Below are positions 1 through 7,804 of a stretch of 18,885 bases of DNA, one piece after another. Source of the DNA: CAZVWQ01 sp964631275 (GTDB taxonomy: Bacteria; Patescibacteriota; JACMRA01); assembly GCA_964631275.1 (NCBI GenBank), contig CAZVWQ010000028.1, positions 1 through 18,885 on the forward strand, in the 5' to 3' direction. The position numbers were made by a program, and so were the translations under genes. Each line of letters begins with the position of its first letter. Position 1 is the first letter of the stretch. The notes below the pieces were generated by a model. That model was given only the letters and a program-made list of their open reading frames with translations. It did not search any database and had not been told where the DNA came from.

Positions 1-32
1 TCAGGAATATATAATTTTGAGTTGGATAGTAG

Positions 33-637
33 TTAAATCGCAAGAGGTCTATTGTAATAATACTCCCATAATCGTAATTCAGCTTCTCTTTGTAATCTGT
101 TTTCAAACTTTACTTTAGTCAAAAACTCTTCTGAGATTGTTCTGTTTAACCTTTCTACTTTGCCATTGGTTTGAGGTCTTGTCGTGGCGAGGCTTTGTTC
201 GGGAGACCCGACTCCACTTCTCACTCTTACTTGTGTGTATCGGTGTTTTATTCCCATTTGTTGTAGCAGAATTTCCACCACGTGTTTTTGCCCTTCACTT
301 TCTGTTTTTGCCTTGTAATAACCATTTACTTGTTTTTGAGATTCTTTAAACTCTTTTCCGTTATCACTTAAAATTGTTGAAAAAGAAATAGGACATCTGG
401 TAAGTATCTTCTCTAAACCAGATTTACTTGCTGTTGATTCTTCCCTTGAAGGATAGCAAAATAGGCAAGCCTAGTGGAGTCATCAACCAGTGTTAGTAAG
501 TATTCTTTTTGAGTGTAGGCTTTTTTGTAGCCAACTATTTTTCCCTTTGAATTAGTTTTAACAGCTTTCTGACTGTATAATTTGTAAATAGTTTTTCTGG
601 TGTATTGACTGAGTTTAGGACTCTTGCTTGAATACAT
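33..637 (-). pseudogene. Broken IS481-like transposase (DDE/rve core)
   Basis: Remnant of an insertion-sequence transposase, in pieces on the minus strand. The piece at 637-413 carries DDSTRLAYFAIL, the usual block after the first catalytic region of IS481-type integrase cores. Near position 445 the frame changes. The continuing frame, read by hand through 430-282, gives ILSDNGKEF (second catalytic Asp), and the piece at 281-33 gives RPQTNGKVERLNRT (catalytic Glu) and WEYYYNRP. N-terminal homology probably extends upstream to about 740 (KPLKINSSS-like and YGI-like stretches) but has several stops. The stretch that should hold the first catalytic Asp is not recognisable, so an internal deletion is likely. 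Inactive as it stands. The family call is from motifs only and could be a related rve-core family. Confidence 0.8.
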
Positions 638-639
638 AT

Positions 640-675
640 GAGGATGAGTTTATTTTTAAGGGTTTATTCATCCTC
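640..675 (+). terminator. Hairpin with T-rich tail, possible terminator or IS sequence
   Basis: GAGGATGA (640-647) and TCATCCTC (668-675) form a perfect 8-bp stem around a 20-nt loop, followed by TTTAATTTTT. The shape suits a weak rho-independent terminator on the plus strand. It lies inside the decayed N-terminal part of the transposase, so it may instead be accidental coding-derived structure. Confidence 0.3.
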
Positions 676-926
676 TTTAATTTTTATGATTTTTGTAAAT
701 AGGGCTGTTTTTTTTTACAATTAATTATAGCAATTCCATAGACCAACTAGACACTTACAATTTGTATTTTTGTTTTATTCATAAGGATCCTAAAATAAGT
801 TCAGGGTGACAGACTATCTAGTTTGAGTAGTGGATGACTATATATCTCAAACAAAGTTTAAGTTATTGAATTTTTAATTATATAAAAGCTGATAAAGATT
901 TAGATATAGTTTTGATCTAATTAATC

Positions 927-1001
927 TGGTGGGTAATGAGAGATTCGAACTCCCGACCTTCTCGGTGTAAACGAGCTGCGCTACCACTGCGCCAATTACC
1001 C
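927..1001 (-). tRNA. tRNA-Val (anticodon TAC), CCA encoded
   Basis: The reverse complement folds into a full cloverleaf. The acceptor stem GGGTAAT pairs with ATTACCC. The D-arm is GCGC-AGTGGTA-GCGC. The anticodon arm has loop TTTACAC, giving anticodon TAC for GTA valine codons. The T-arm is GGGAG-TTCGAAT-CTCTC. The discriminator A and CCA (927-930 on the plus strand) are encoded. It lies alone between the transposase remnant and the SGNH hydrolase gene, so it is probably transcribed on its own. Confidence 0.97.
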
Positions 1002-1012
1002 TAAGTAGATAC

Positions 1013-1041
1013 ATAAACTCAAAAACAATTACTTTTGTCAA
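1013..1041 (-). promoter_or_regulatory. Probable promoter of tRNA-Val
   Basis: On the minus strand a perfect TTGACA (1041-1036) is followed after 17 bp by GTTTAT (1018-1013), a weak -10 match. This puts transcription start a few bases before the mature tRNA end at 1001. The -35 is strong and the -10 poor. Confidence 0.45.
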
Positions 1042-1117
1042 ACAAACAAAATTAAGTTTGTAAAGTTTGTAAACTTAAAAAGTTGCCAAAAAGATGGGTT
1101 TTTAATAATTTACTTAA

Positions 1118-1858
1118 ATGTTTATATGGATAGTTTTATTAATATTTTTTTTAATTTTATATTTTGGTACTGCCTTAACCCTTCCTTACGTTTTATTTCG
1201 CTCTAGATTGATTCAGCCTAATGATAAATCTGTCAGAGTAGAAGATAAATATATAATTCTAGGTAAAGCAAAAAATGGTAAAGTTTACAAAGTAGCCACA
1301 ATTGGAGATAGCTTAGCTCAAGGTAACGGAACTCCTTCGATAACTCAGAGTGCTAGTTATCAATTTAGTCAAAAAAATTTTATTCAGGATTATGATAGTA
1401 TCGAATATTCTAATTTTGCTGGCAATGGGGCAACTTCTTATCAGGTACTTAAAGACCAAAGTGTAATTTTGCCTAATAATTATTACGATGCTTTGTTTAT
1501 TTCTTGCGGATCTAATGATATTATTAAATTTTGGGAAATTAAAATTAGTTGGAAATTCAGAGAAATGATTGAGTTAATTGCTTACATAATTAAACAAAAA
1601 AACATTAATTTAGTTGTCTGGACTTCGATTCCAAATTTCATGAAAATTTCTGTACTTTGGTTTCCACTTAATTACTTACTACAAAAAAAAGTAAACCAAT
1701 ATAACAAGGAGATCAAAAAAGTCTGCCAAGATAACGGTTTTGTATTTGTAGATTTATCTAAAGTTAAGACAACATATTCACCAGATTTTATTCATCCAGA
1801 TAAAGAAGGTTACAAACAAGTAGCCTCAGCCATAGAAAAAGAATTAGGTTTATACTAA
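1118..1858 (+). CDS. Membrane-anchored SGNH/GDSL-family hydrolase
   Basis: 246-residue serine esterase/lipase-type hydrolase of the SGNH superfamily. Residues 1-27 are strongly hydrophobic and form an N-terminal membrane anchor or uncleaved signal, so the catalytic domain is probably extracytoplasmic. The family blocks are visible: GDS with nucleophile Ser65, the GNGA stretch at about 102-105, GSND at 131-134, and a C-terminal DFIHPD with Asp223 and His226 completing the triad. Length is normal. ATG at 1118 starts exactly at the hydrophobic anchor and no Shine-Dalgarno precedes it. A repeat A copy begins 46 bp after the stop. The substrate cannot be predicted; lipid, glycan or peptidoglycan O-acyl esters are all possible. 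Confidence 0.9.
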   Translation: MFIWIVLLIFFLILYFGTALTLPYVLFRSRLIQPNDKSVRVEDKYIILGKAKNGKVYKVATIGDSLAQGNGTPSITQSASYQFSQKNFIQDYDSIEYSNFAGNGATSYQVLKDQSVILPNNYYDALFISCGSNDIIKFWEIKISWKFREMIELIAYIIKQKNINLVVWTSIPNFMKISVLWFPLNYLLQKKVNQYNKEIKKVCQDNGFVFVDLSKVKTTYSPDFIHPDKEGYKQVASAIEKELGLY

Positions 1859-1904
1859 GTATTAGTTCTGCCATCTTACTCAAAAAATAACCTATTTTTT
1901 ATTT

Positions 1905-2020
1905 TATACCCTTTGGGTTAATACTTGCGGTAATTACCTGTTAAGAATTTAGCTTAAATAAGAGATTTATTTTCTTATGAAGATCTAAATTTGGATTAAT
2001 AGTAAACCGGATTGGGTATA
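1905..2020 (+). repeat. Repeat A, copy 1 (full length, palindromic)
   Basis: About 116 bp, beginning TATACCC and ending GGGTATA as terminal inverted repeats. The centre holds an imperfect hairpin in which AATTTAGCTT (from about 1947) faces AAGATCTAAATT (around 1980-1992). It lies 46 bp after the SGNH hydrolase. Related copies lie near 2886, 3115, 4671, 8145 and 16238, all in the same orientation. Confidence 0.85.
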
Positions 2021-2105
2021 GGGTAATTTCAAAATCATAAAAGTGTCTACAAAACAACAATCAAAAAATAAAATCTTATATAAGTTTTTGAGACAAGGTT
2101 ATTGT

Positions 2106-2133
2106 TTGACTTTTTATTGACATGAATTAAATA
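2106..2133 (+). promoter_or_regulatory. Possible promoter for the flavodoxin-fold gene
   Basis: TTGACT (2106-2111), a 16-bp spacer, then TAAATA (2128-2133). Transcription would start near 2140, about 57 bases before the GTG start at 2198. A second TTGACA overlaps at 2118-2123. AT-rich DNA makes chance -10 matches common. Confidence 0.35.
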
Positions 2134-2197
2134 AATAGAAAAATTAAAATCTTATACAAAGTTTACATTTGTTAACAAATATTCAACCAAAATAAAA

Positions 2198-2803
2198 GTG
2201 GCCAAAAAAATTTCCAAAGTACTAGTTATTATTGCTAGTCCTTTTTATCATCAAGACAAAAGATCTAATACTGTAAATTACCTGTGTAAAGAATTTATTG
2301 ACACTTTACAAGGTAATAGAGTCAATGTAGACTTGATTGACCTATATCATTTACCTAACTATTCTCCTGTATATCATCCCGAACAAAAACCTGACAAAAC
2401 TACAATTGTAGCTCAAAAAAAGGTAGAAGAAGCTGATTTAATAGCTTTTTTTCATCCAGTCTGGATGGGTGGCCTACCAGCTATTCTAAAAGGTTTTTTG
2501 GAACAAGTCTTTGCTAAGGGTTTTGCTTATCACTACGAAAAAAAATTTTTAATTCCTCATTTTAAAAACAAAAAAGCAATTATATGCATTGCTAGCACAA
2601 AACCAAAATGGCACTTTAGGTTTTTGTATCGAGATATTATCAAGAACTTCTGGCAAAGAGTATTTACAGAGCTAACAGGAATAAAAGTTATCAAATATTA
2701 TCATTTTGGTGAATATCGTAACGTAAACGATAAACAAATTATTGGCTGGCGTAAAAAAATTCGTAGATTTGCTCGTCAATTCAAACCGGAAGAAGAGGTT
2801 TAA
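2198..2803 (+). CDS. Flavodoxin-fold NAD(P)H oxidoreductase (KefF/MdaB/NQO1-like)
   Basis: 201-residue FMN-binding oxidoreductase of the Flavodoxin_2 (NAD(P)H dehydrogenase quinone) family. The N-terminal strand VLVIIASPFYHQ followed by a Ser-rich turn is the flavin phosphate-binding region. ADLIAFFHPVWMGGLPAILKGFLEQVF (about 79-105) matches the family's conserved PxWW/PAxLKGxxD core, and the following GFAY is also characteristic. Expected role: two-electron reduction of quinones or related electrophiles in the cytoplasm with NAD(P)H. The start is GTG at 2198; no upstream ATG in frame fits the fold better. The C-terminal 20 residues are Lys/Arg-rich. Flanked on both sides by repeat A, with no operon partner. 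Confidence 0.88.
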   Translation: MAKKISKVLVIIASPFYHQDKRSNTVNYLCKEFIDTLQGNRVNVDLIDLYHLPNYSPVYHPEQKPDKTTIVAQKKVEEADLIAFFHPVWMGGLPAILKGFLEQVFAKGFAYHYEKKFLIPHFKNKKAIICIASTKPKWHFRFLYRDIIKNFWQRVFTELTGIKVIKYYHFGEYRNVNDKQIIGWRKKIRRFARQFKPEEEV

Positions 2804-2885
2804 ATAAATTTTAATTTGCAAGCTGATTAGTCAAAAAAATTTATTCTTTTTTTAATTAAAAAACAATTGGCTTAATTTTTTAATA

Positions 2886-2940
2886 TATACCCTTTTGGCT
2901 AATCATTACGGTGACTGCCCGTTTAAGAATTTAGCTTAAA
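2886..2940 (+). repeat. Repeat A, copy 2, 5' half
   Basis: Starts TATACCC at 2886 and matches repeat A through GAATTTAGCTTAAA, then stops abruptly at 2940. The matching 3' half resumes near 3115, with about 175 bp of other DNA, including repeat B, in between. Confidence 0.8.
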
Positions 2941-3020
2941 AATTTATACTCAAATGCTAACTAAGTTATGATTTAACTAAAGGTTTTGGCTTGATTAAAC
3001 ATTAAACAAAGAAAACACAG

Positions 3021-3102
3021 TAGTCTTGTCCCATAACTCAAATTTACAGAACTTTGAGCCTATAAAATAGGTATTAATCAATAGTAAAAATAGGTTTTGA
3101 GG
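3021..3102 (-). repeat. Repeat B, copy 1
   Basis: The reverse complement matches the stretches at 5822-5905 and 12816-12877: CTCAAAACCTATTTT at one end and GGGACAAGACTA at the other. Roughly four of five positions agree with copy 2. It lies between the two halves of a repeat A copy. Confidence 0.8.
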
Positions 3103-3114
3103 CGTTGATTGTTA

Positions 3115-3176
3115 ACAGTTTAGTTATTTTCTTGTGAAGAGTTAAATTTAGGGCAATAGCAAACGAATTGGGTATA
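3115..3176 (+). repeat. Repeat A, copy 2, 3' half
   Basis: Matches the 3' half of repeat A: the CTTGTGAAGAGTTAAAT block, GGGCAATAG, and the terminal GGGTATA ending at 3176. GGGCA here is exactly complementary to TGCCC in the 5' half (around 2917-2921), so the two halves could once have paired. Confidence 0.75.
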
Positions 3177-3327
3177 AATCTGAGTATGGGGCAAGAAACT
3201 ATTGGGGTATCCTAAAAATGTTTAGAAATAGTCGCTACACCTAATAACTAATCAAAATTTGGTATAAGATTGCTATAAAAAATCAAAATTTAATTTATGG
3301 CGAGTATAGTTTAGCTCAAAAGAATAG

Positions 3328-4266
3328 CTAGTTTTTTGCTACTAAATCCCTGAACTCGGATAACTGATTAACTAAATCTCTTAATTCTTGAATACTGATG
3401 TGCTGATGAGTATCACACTTAGCTGTACCAACTTCAATTAAAATCCCATCATAAAGAAAATTTTGCTCGTTTATTTTCATTTCCATGGCTTCTAGAGTAT
3501 TACTTACAATCTCATCTCTCATTTTTGGTCCTAAAGCGTGGCTTGGGTCGTAATATAGTTTTATTCCTGGATTTTTTAGTTTAGTTCTTTGAGCTGTGTA
3601 ATGAATTGGCAAATTACGATATTGTCCTTTGCGTGGTAAATCGCAACCTCTTTGGATTAAAACTGTCTCTGGAGCGATCGAAGCATAACTAACTAGTCCA
3701 TTCCAAACTTTTTCGATACTAGTTTCACCTTTAAATTCAGGATTTTCGGCTACTTCGTAATCTTCTCCTAACCATTTACCATTCTTGAGTCCTACTGTCC
3801 AGCCATACTCCTCAGCAAATCCAGCAATTTGGCGTACGTGCCAACCTAATTGATCTACAGAAGGGTTCCAACACATAAATGGCTTAAACTTGAAACTCTT
3901 GGCAATGCAAGCTAACTGAATTGCTGGTAACATAATTTCACTAGCACAAAGCATACCTGTATCCTCATAAATCTTTTCAGCCATCTGAATACTTGGTAGT
4001 GGTTTAAGATCATCTGCTGTTCCACCTAATCCAAAAATATTGAAATTTCTCATAATCACGTCAAAATCATAACCCATAAAACTTTCCTCTGAATTACTAC
4101 TATCAAATCCTGTTCTGGATTTTAGACCTACGGTTCGGGTCCCAAAAATAGCTTTTTTGCCAGCGACCTGAATATCAGCGATTTCATAGATTTCTTTGAT
4201 ATTGTAATCATCGATCGAATCAGGACCAGCAATAACTCTGAGTTCTTTATTTTGGATTTCGGACAT
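3328..4266 (-). CDS. DAHP synthase / KDO8P synthase family enzyme, divergent
   Basis: 312-residue TIM-barrel enzyme of the DAHP synthetase I/KdsA family, which condenses phosphoenolpyruvate with a phosphosugar. The motifs in order are IAGPDS (12-17; normally AGPCS), KSRT (49-52, like KPRT), a central LKNG, QRG followed by YRN, DPSH (240-243), IEVG (277-280, like IEVH) and CDTHQ (284-288, like SDGPQ). His243, Glu278 and Asp285 correspond to metal ligands, but the usual ligand Cys is Asp16. I chose ATG at 4266, because the upstream TTG at 4314 would add a spurious 16-residue hydrophobic stretch lying inside repeat C. Substrate unassigned: an aromatic-pathway role is possible given TrpC 4 kb away, but so is a sugar-acid synthase. 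Confidence 0.82.
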   Translation of the reverse strand: MSEIQNKELRVIAGPDSIDDYNIKEIYEIADIQVAGKKAIFGTRTVGLKSRTGFDSSNSEESFMGYDFDVIMRNFNIFGLGGTADDLKPLPSIQMAEKIYEDTGMLCASEIMLPAIQLACIAKSFKFKPFMCWNPSVDQLGWHVRQIAGFAEEYGWTVGLKNGKWLGEDYEVAENPEFKGETSIEKVWNGLVSYASIAPETVLIQRGCDLPRKGQYRNLPIHYTAQRTKLKNPGIKLYYDPSHALGPKMRDEIVSNTLEAMEMKINEQNFLYDGILIEVGTAKCDTHQHISIQELRDLVNQLSEFRDLVAKN

Positions 4267-4305
4267 GCAATAGATAAATAAAATTGATAATAAACAAACC
4301 TTTTT

Positions 4306-4435
4306 TATACTCAAATCAATTCAAATTAGAACTTTTTTAGTTTTATATGATTGCTTTTTAATCTTGGTTAGACCTAATTAAAGCTAAAATTTAGATTTCA
4401 AAAAAAAAACTGAAATTTGGTTTGTAGTGAGTATA
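4306..4435 (+). repeat. Repeat C, copy 1 (terminal inverted repeats)
   Basis: 130 bp beginning TATACTCA and ending TGAGTATA. It aligns over its length with 10921-11048, sharing ATCAATTCAAATTA near the 5' end, an A-rich core, and a CTGAA...TTTGT...TGAGTATA end. It sits directly upstream of the DAHP-synthase-like gene and so in its likely promoter region. Confidence 0.8.
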
Positions 4436-4670
4436 ATAAAAGTGTAAACTAAATTTTTCTTTTAGAAAAGCTAATTAAAGAATAATAATTTATTTTTGGT
4501 TTCGTCAAAAAAAGAATCAAAGTAAATAAAAAATTCCTGCTACTCTTGGCTAAAGTGGTATAATACTAAACTAATTTAAATTTTAGGATCCTTTATAAAC
4601 TTGTAAATTTTTTCTGCTAAATCTTTAACTACTGTCTTAAAATATTCAAAACCTATCTTTTCTTCATCCC

Positions 4671-4737
4671 AGTTTAGATAAGGGATTTATTTGCTTATGA
4701 AGAGCCAAATTAGGGTAATTGTAAACGGATTGGTATA
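4671..4737 (+). repeat. Repeat A, copy 3 (3' part only)
   Basis: Matches only the 3' half of repeat A: AGTTTAGATAAG, GATTTATTTGCTTATGAAGAG, GGGTAAT, and an end at GGTATA. No TATACCC-type 5' arm is seen. It lies upstream of the ComF-like gene. The rest of the 4436-4861 gap shows no gene. Confidence 0.75.
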
Positions 4738-4861
4738 TTCCAAAAATAAAGATTTTTGAAAGGTTTTAGGCAAAACTATGGAAACAAAGCTTGTTGCCAA
4801 AAAATAATACTTACTCCAAAAAATAGATAAAGAATAGCCTTATAAATTTTTTAACTAATTT

Positions 4862-5533
4862 ATGCTTTCACTTACAAAAAATCCTTTAAGTTTTGTTTTA
4901 GACTTAGCCTTTCCAAAGTTTAATCTTAATTATTCTAGCCCATATACTTACCTTACTCAATCTGAAATCAAAGCTCAAAAGTCGTTTCTGAAGACAGATT
5001 TAACAGAAGGTTATCAAAAATTCCTAGATAAAGTTTTGGTCTGTAGTCATTATTCTGAACCAATTATAGAAGATTTAATTACTAGAGCCAAAGTTAACGG
5101 AGAGTTGGCAATTGCTGGCAGCCTAGTTGATTTGATTAAAGCAAAAACTAAAAAAAACCAAATACCAAAGCCGGATATGCTTATATTTGTTCCTCCAGAT
5201 AAAGTTAGATTTAAGCAGCGAGGCTACCATTTACCCTACCAAGTAGCTCATAAACTTAGCTCTAGCCTAGAAGTCCCAATTGCTAATATTATCTTTAAAT
5301 CAAAATCTACTGTTTCTCAGACTAATTTAAAAAGAAAAGATAGGCTAACTAATCTAGAAAATGCTTTTGAACTTCGATTGAATAATTTTAATTTTAATAA
5401 AAATTCTATAAAAAAAGTCTGGTTAATTGATGATGTGGTTAGTACAGGAGCTACTTTATTAGAGTGTGCTAAAGTATTCAAACAAAAATTCAAAGAAACC
5501 AAAGTCTATGGGGTAATTATAGCAGGAAAGTGA
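4862..5533 (+). CDS. ComF-family phosphoribosyltransferase-like protein
   Basis: 223-residue protein of the ComF/GntX family, linked to DNA uptake for transformation in competent bacteria. The C-terminal half is a type I phosphoribosyltransferase domain. RGYH (about 120-123) matches the family's RG(F/Y)NQ region, and VWLIDDVVSTGATLLE (186-201) is the PRPP-binding loop with Asp190 and Asp191. The N-terminal four-Cys zinc ribbon typical of ComF is absent; the first 60 residues contain no CxxC. ATG at 4862 has no Shine-Dalgarno. No other competence gene is near. The domain call is firm and the competence role is inferred. Confidence 0.85.
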   Translation: MLSLTKNPLSFVLDLAFPKFNLNYSSPYTYLTQSEIKAQKSFLKTDLTEGYQKFLDKVLVCSHYSEPIIEDLITRAKVNGELAIAGSLVDLIKAKTKKNQIPKPDMLIFVPPDKVRFKQRGYHLPYQVAHKLSSSLEVPIANIIFKSKSTVSQTNLKRKDRLTNLENAFELRLNNFNFNKNSIKKVWLIDDVVSTGATLLECAKVFKQKFKETKVYGVIIAGK

Positions 5534-5560
5534 CAACAGTTTTATCTCAAAATAAGTTAA
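5534..5560 (+). repeat. Short repeat D, copy 1
   Basis: CAACAG.TTT.TCTCAAAATAAG.TAA is shared with 8060-8086, differing at only a few positions over 27 bp. It begins just after the ComF stop. TCTCAAAA also occurs at the start of repeat B, so D could be a fragment of a B-like element. Confidence 0.45.
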
Positions 5561-5821
5561 AAATAACTAGTTTCTCTTTTGAAATAAATAAAAATAGCGC
5601 TAGACGGTTAAACTTTCAATTTCTTTATTCTTTTTAATAAATCTTTTTAAAATCTTGATTAATTCTTTTTGCATTTCTTGATGTTTGTTTTATTTCCATC
5701 TCCACTCGCATTCTTTTAGGTCGCGACTTCCGCATTTAGCTAATTTAGGTAGCAAAATATAGGTTAAAATTTGTTTAAAAATAAATAAAATCTTCAGTTT
5801 TGCGTAAGTTTTGATTAATCT

Positions 5822-5905
5822 ATGTCGCAAAACCTATTTTTACTGTTGATTAATACCTATTTATAGCATTAAAGTTTTGTAAATCTGGGTTACGGGACAA
5901 GACTA
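5822..5905 (+). repeat. Repeat B, copy 2 (longest)
   Basis: 84 bp from ATGTCGCAAAACC to GGGACAAGACTA. It contains an internal direct repeat, ACCTATTT...ACCTATTT. Near the 3' end AGTTTTGT can pair with ACAAGACT (one wobble) around CTGGGTTACGGG. The rest of the 5534-6090 gap shows no intact gene. Confidence 0.8.
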
Positions 5906-6090
5906 ATATTAGGTTTTAACTATCTCTGAATTTTTTTTAATTTTATAATGTTTGCGGTTTTTTGTTTATTTTAAAGTAAAAGTAGGTAAAATTAGCTTAT
6001 TTTCAAATAAAACTCGGTATTTGCACAGGTGATTTAAATTATCCAAATTTTTGCTAGACATAGTTTGTTTTTCAATAAATAAAAAAATAA

Positions 6091-6813
6091 ATGAAAAATC
6101 TAGCTATAGCTCCACATTATTTTAGTACTAGCCAAAAATCTTACGCTGCTATTTCTACTTTTTTGACTGATTATCTTATCGAAAAAAATTTTTTACCTCT
6201 GCCAGCAATATTCGATACTAAGATTATAACTTTAGATCAGGCTAAATCTTTGGGTAAAGAATATATATCTCAATCAGATGGGCTAATCTTGCAAGGTGGT
6301 GACGATGTAGCCAAAAGCTTATACCATCCAGAATCACTAGACCAAATTACCTTTCGAGATCACTTTGAAGTAGCTTTAGTCAAAGAATCATTAAACCAAT
6401 CTAAGCCAATCTTTGGGATTTGTCGGGGGATGCAGATAATTAATGTTATTTTTGGAGGAACTCTAAAAGACTTAGCTAAGGGAGAAATCAATCACGTTAA
6501 TTTTCATACTGATAAACCTGCAATTGTAGACTTGGATAATGTTGATTTAACAAAAAAACACCTGGTAACAATAAAGCCAAACTCAGTTCTAAGTTTTTTA
6601 CCATTTAAAGAAATAAAAGTGAACTCGGTTCATAGGCAAGGTGTGGATAAATTAGGTAAAACTCTAAATATAGAAGCTAACTCTCCCGATGGTTTGATCG
6701 AAGCTATTAGTAATAAGACTAAAAAAATCCTAGCTTTGCAATGGCACCCAGAGTTAGATCTAGAAAACGAGGTAAATAGTAAAATTCTTGACTTCTGGTT
6801 AAAGTGGGTTTAA
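6091..6813 (+). CDS. PuuD-like class I glutamine amidotransferase / gamma-glutamyl hydrolase (peptidase C26)
   Basis: 240-residue enzyme of the peptidase C26 group, whose members cleave gamma-glutamyl amides such as gamma-glutamyl-GABA. DGLILQGGDDV (63-73) is the oxyanion-side glycine motif. KPIFGICRGMQIINV places the nucleophile at Cys111. VNSVHRQGV is the family's conserved block before the C-terminal part. LQWHPE (216-221) supplies His219 and Glu221 of the triad. All catalytic residues are present and the length is normal. No polyamine or GABA genes are nearby, so the natural gamma-glutamyl substrate is unknown. The gene stands alone, with long non-coding flanks on both sides. Confidence 0.9.
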   Translation: MKNLAIAPHYFSTSQKSYAAISTFLTDYLIEKNFLPLPAIFDTKIITLDQAKSLGKEYISQSDGLILQGGDDVAKSLYHPESLDQITFRDHFEVALVKESLNQSKPIFGICRGMQIINVIFGGTLKDLAKGEINHVNFHTDKPAIVDLDNVDLTKKHLVTIKPNSVLSFLPFKEIKVNSVHRQGVDKLGKTLNIEANSPDGLIEAISNKTKKILALQWHPELDLENEVNSKILDFWLKWV

Positions 6814-6853
6814 AATCTTTGTTGTAGTTAAACTACCATAAATTTAGACAAAT

Positions 6854-7014
6854 TACCTAGATGCTAGATCAAAAAATCAGTTAAACAGAGTTTCCTTATA
6901 AATACTATATTTAAAATCTTTGAATATAAAACCTGTTTGATTACTTATCATATAAAGCAAACATTTTTAACTTTTAGTTGTTTTAAAAATTGTAATTTAG
7001 TTAGCATCTAGGTA
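6854..7014. repeat. 161-bp segment bounded by a perfect 13-bp inverted repeat
   Basis: TACCTAGATGCTA at 6854-6866 is the exact reverse complement of TAGCATCTAGGTA at 7002-7014. No open frame lies between. The arrangement resembles a MITE with terminal inverted repeats, but no target-site duplication is apparent and no second copy is in the window. The rest of 6814-7483 holds no supported gene. Confidence 0.5.
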
Positions 7015-7277
7015 TGTTTTCTTATAGTTAGTCCAGATTAGACCTATGTATTTTAGGCATTTAAAAGCCTATTTAAACAAGTCTTTTGCTTACTAAACTG
7101 TCTAGATTAAATGCGTTTTTGCTATATTTGATGGTAAAAACTACCAATTCAGCTAAAATAATGAATTTTTGTTTATTTTAAGCTAGAAAACAATTGTTTT
7201 GAAGTTATTTATGGGGTAAATTTATTTTTGCGGAAGTTGTGTACGTTTAGGCCTACTACCAAATTTGATTATGAGAT

Positions 7278-7293
7278 GGGTATAGCTATACTC
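7278..7293. repeat. Palindrome joining GGGTATA and TATACTC
   Basis: GTATAGCTATAC (7280-7291) is a perfect 12-bp palindrome. Its halves match the end of repeat A (GGGTATA) and the start of repeat C (TATACTCA). The flanks do not clearly continue as either element, so it may be two decayed element ends or chance. Confidence 0.4.
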
Positions 7294-7483
7294 AATTCAG
7301 TTTTAAAATTTACATCTTTAAATACTTAAAAAGCTACAAAATACCTTTAAGATCGGATTAAGCTTAGCTTTGGTGTTAAATTTGGTTACAAAATGGGATG
7401 ACTTCGATCAGACAAAAAAACATACCTACCAATTTAGGAAGTCTTTAATATTTTAGTTAGTTTCAATTTAGGTAAGGAAAAAT

Positions 7484-7804
7484 CTAAAACTTAGACCTAG
7501 AGTGCCTATTATCTCGAGATTCTTGAGGTTTAGCCTCATTTACAGCTAGAGTAAACTCATCACCTTCATAGCCTTCAAAGTCTCTGCTTTCAAAACCATC
7601 AAGATTGTCTATAGCTTTGTCAGCAGCATCTGAGTCCATTTCCACAAAGCAAAAGCTCTTTAGACCACCTCTTTCTTTGTCACGAATGATAGCTACATTT
7701 ACAATTTCTCCATATTGACCAAATAATTCCTCAATAATAGTTCTTCTAGATTCCTCATCCATAGAAGATCTAAACCCATGCACAAATAATTTCTTAGTAG
7801 ACAT
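7484..7804 (-). CDS. Single-RRM RNA-binding protein
   Basis: 106-residue protein made of one RNA recognition motif. RNP2 is LFVHGF (6-11) and RNP1 is LKSFCFVEM (48-56), with aromatic Phe51 and Phe53 at the RNA-contacting positions. The beta-alpha-beta-beta-alpha-beta order fits, and a short polar tail rich in Arg, Ser and Asn follows. This matches the small RRM proteins of cyanobacteria and many candidate phyla, where they are tied to cold response or RNA handling. That role is family knowledge, not shown here. The gene is monocistronic, with a long A/T-only stretch before the ATG and no Shine-Dalgarno. Confidence 0.9.
   Translation of the reverse strand: MSTKKLFVHGFRSSMDEESRRTIIEELFGQYGEIVNVAIIRDKERGGLKSFCFVEMDSDAADKAIDNLDGFESRDFEGYEGDEFTLAVNEAKPQESRDNRHSRSKF

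Noticed and set aside
137..349. Plus-strand open frame of 70 codons
   Set aside because: Antisense to the transposase remnant and without any recognisable motif.
4267..4314. Upstream TTG start adding 16 hydrophobic residues to the DAHP-synthase-like protein (signal peptide?)
   Set aside because: The extension lies in repeat C and the first conserved strand begins shortly after ATG 4266; a cytoplasmic enzyme needs no signal peptide.
5590..5850. Minus-strand reading with a CGSRDLKECEWRWK stretch, a stop, then a Lys-rich helix
   Set aside because: Looks vaguely like a decayed transposase tail but matches no family order I can name, has a stop, and another frame is equally protein-like.
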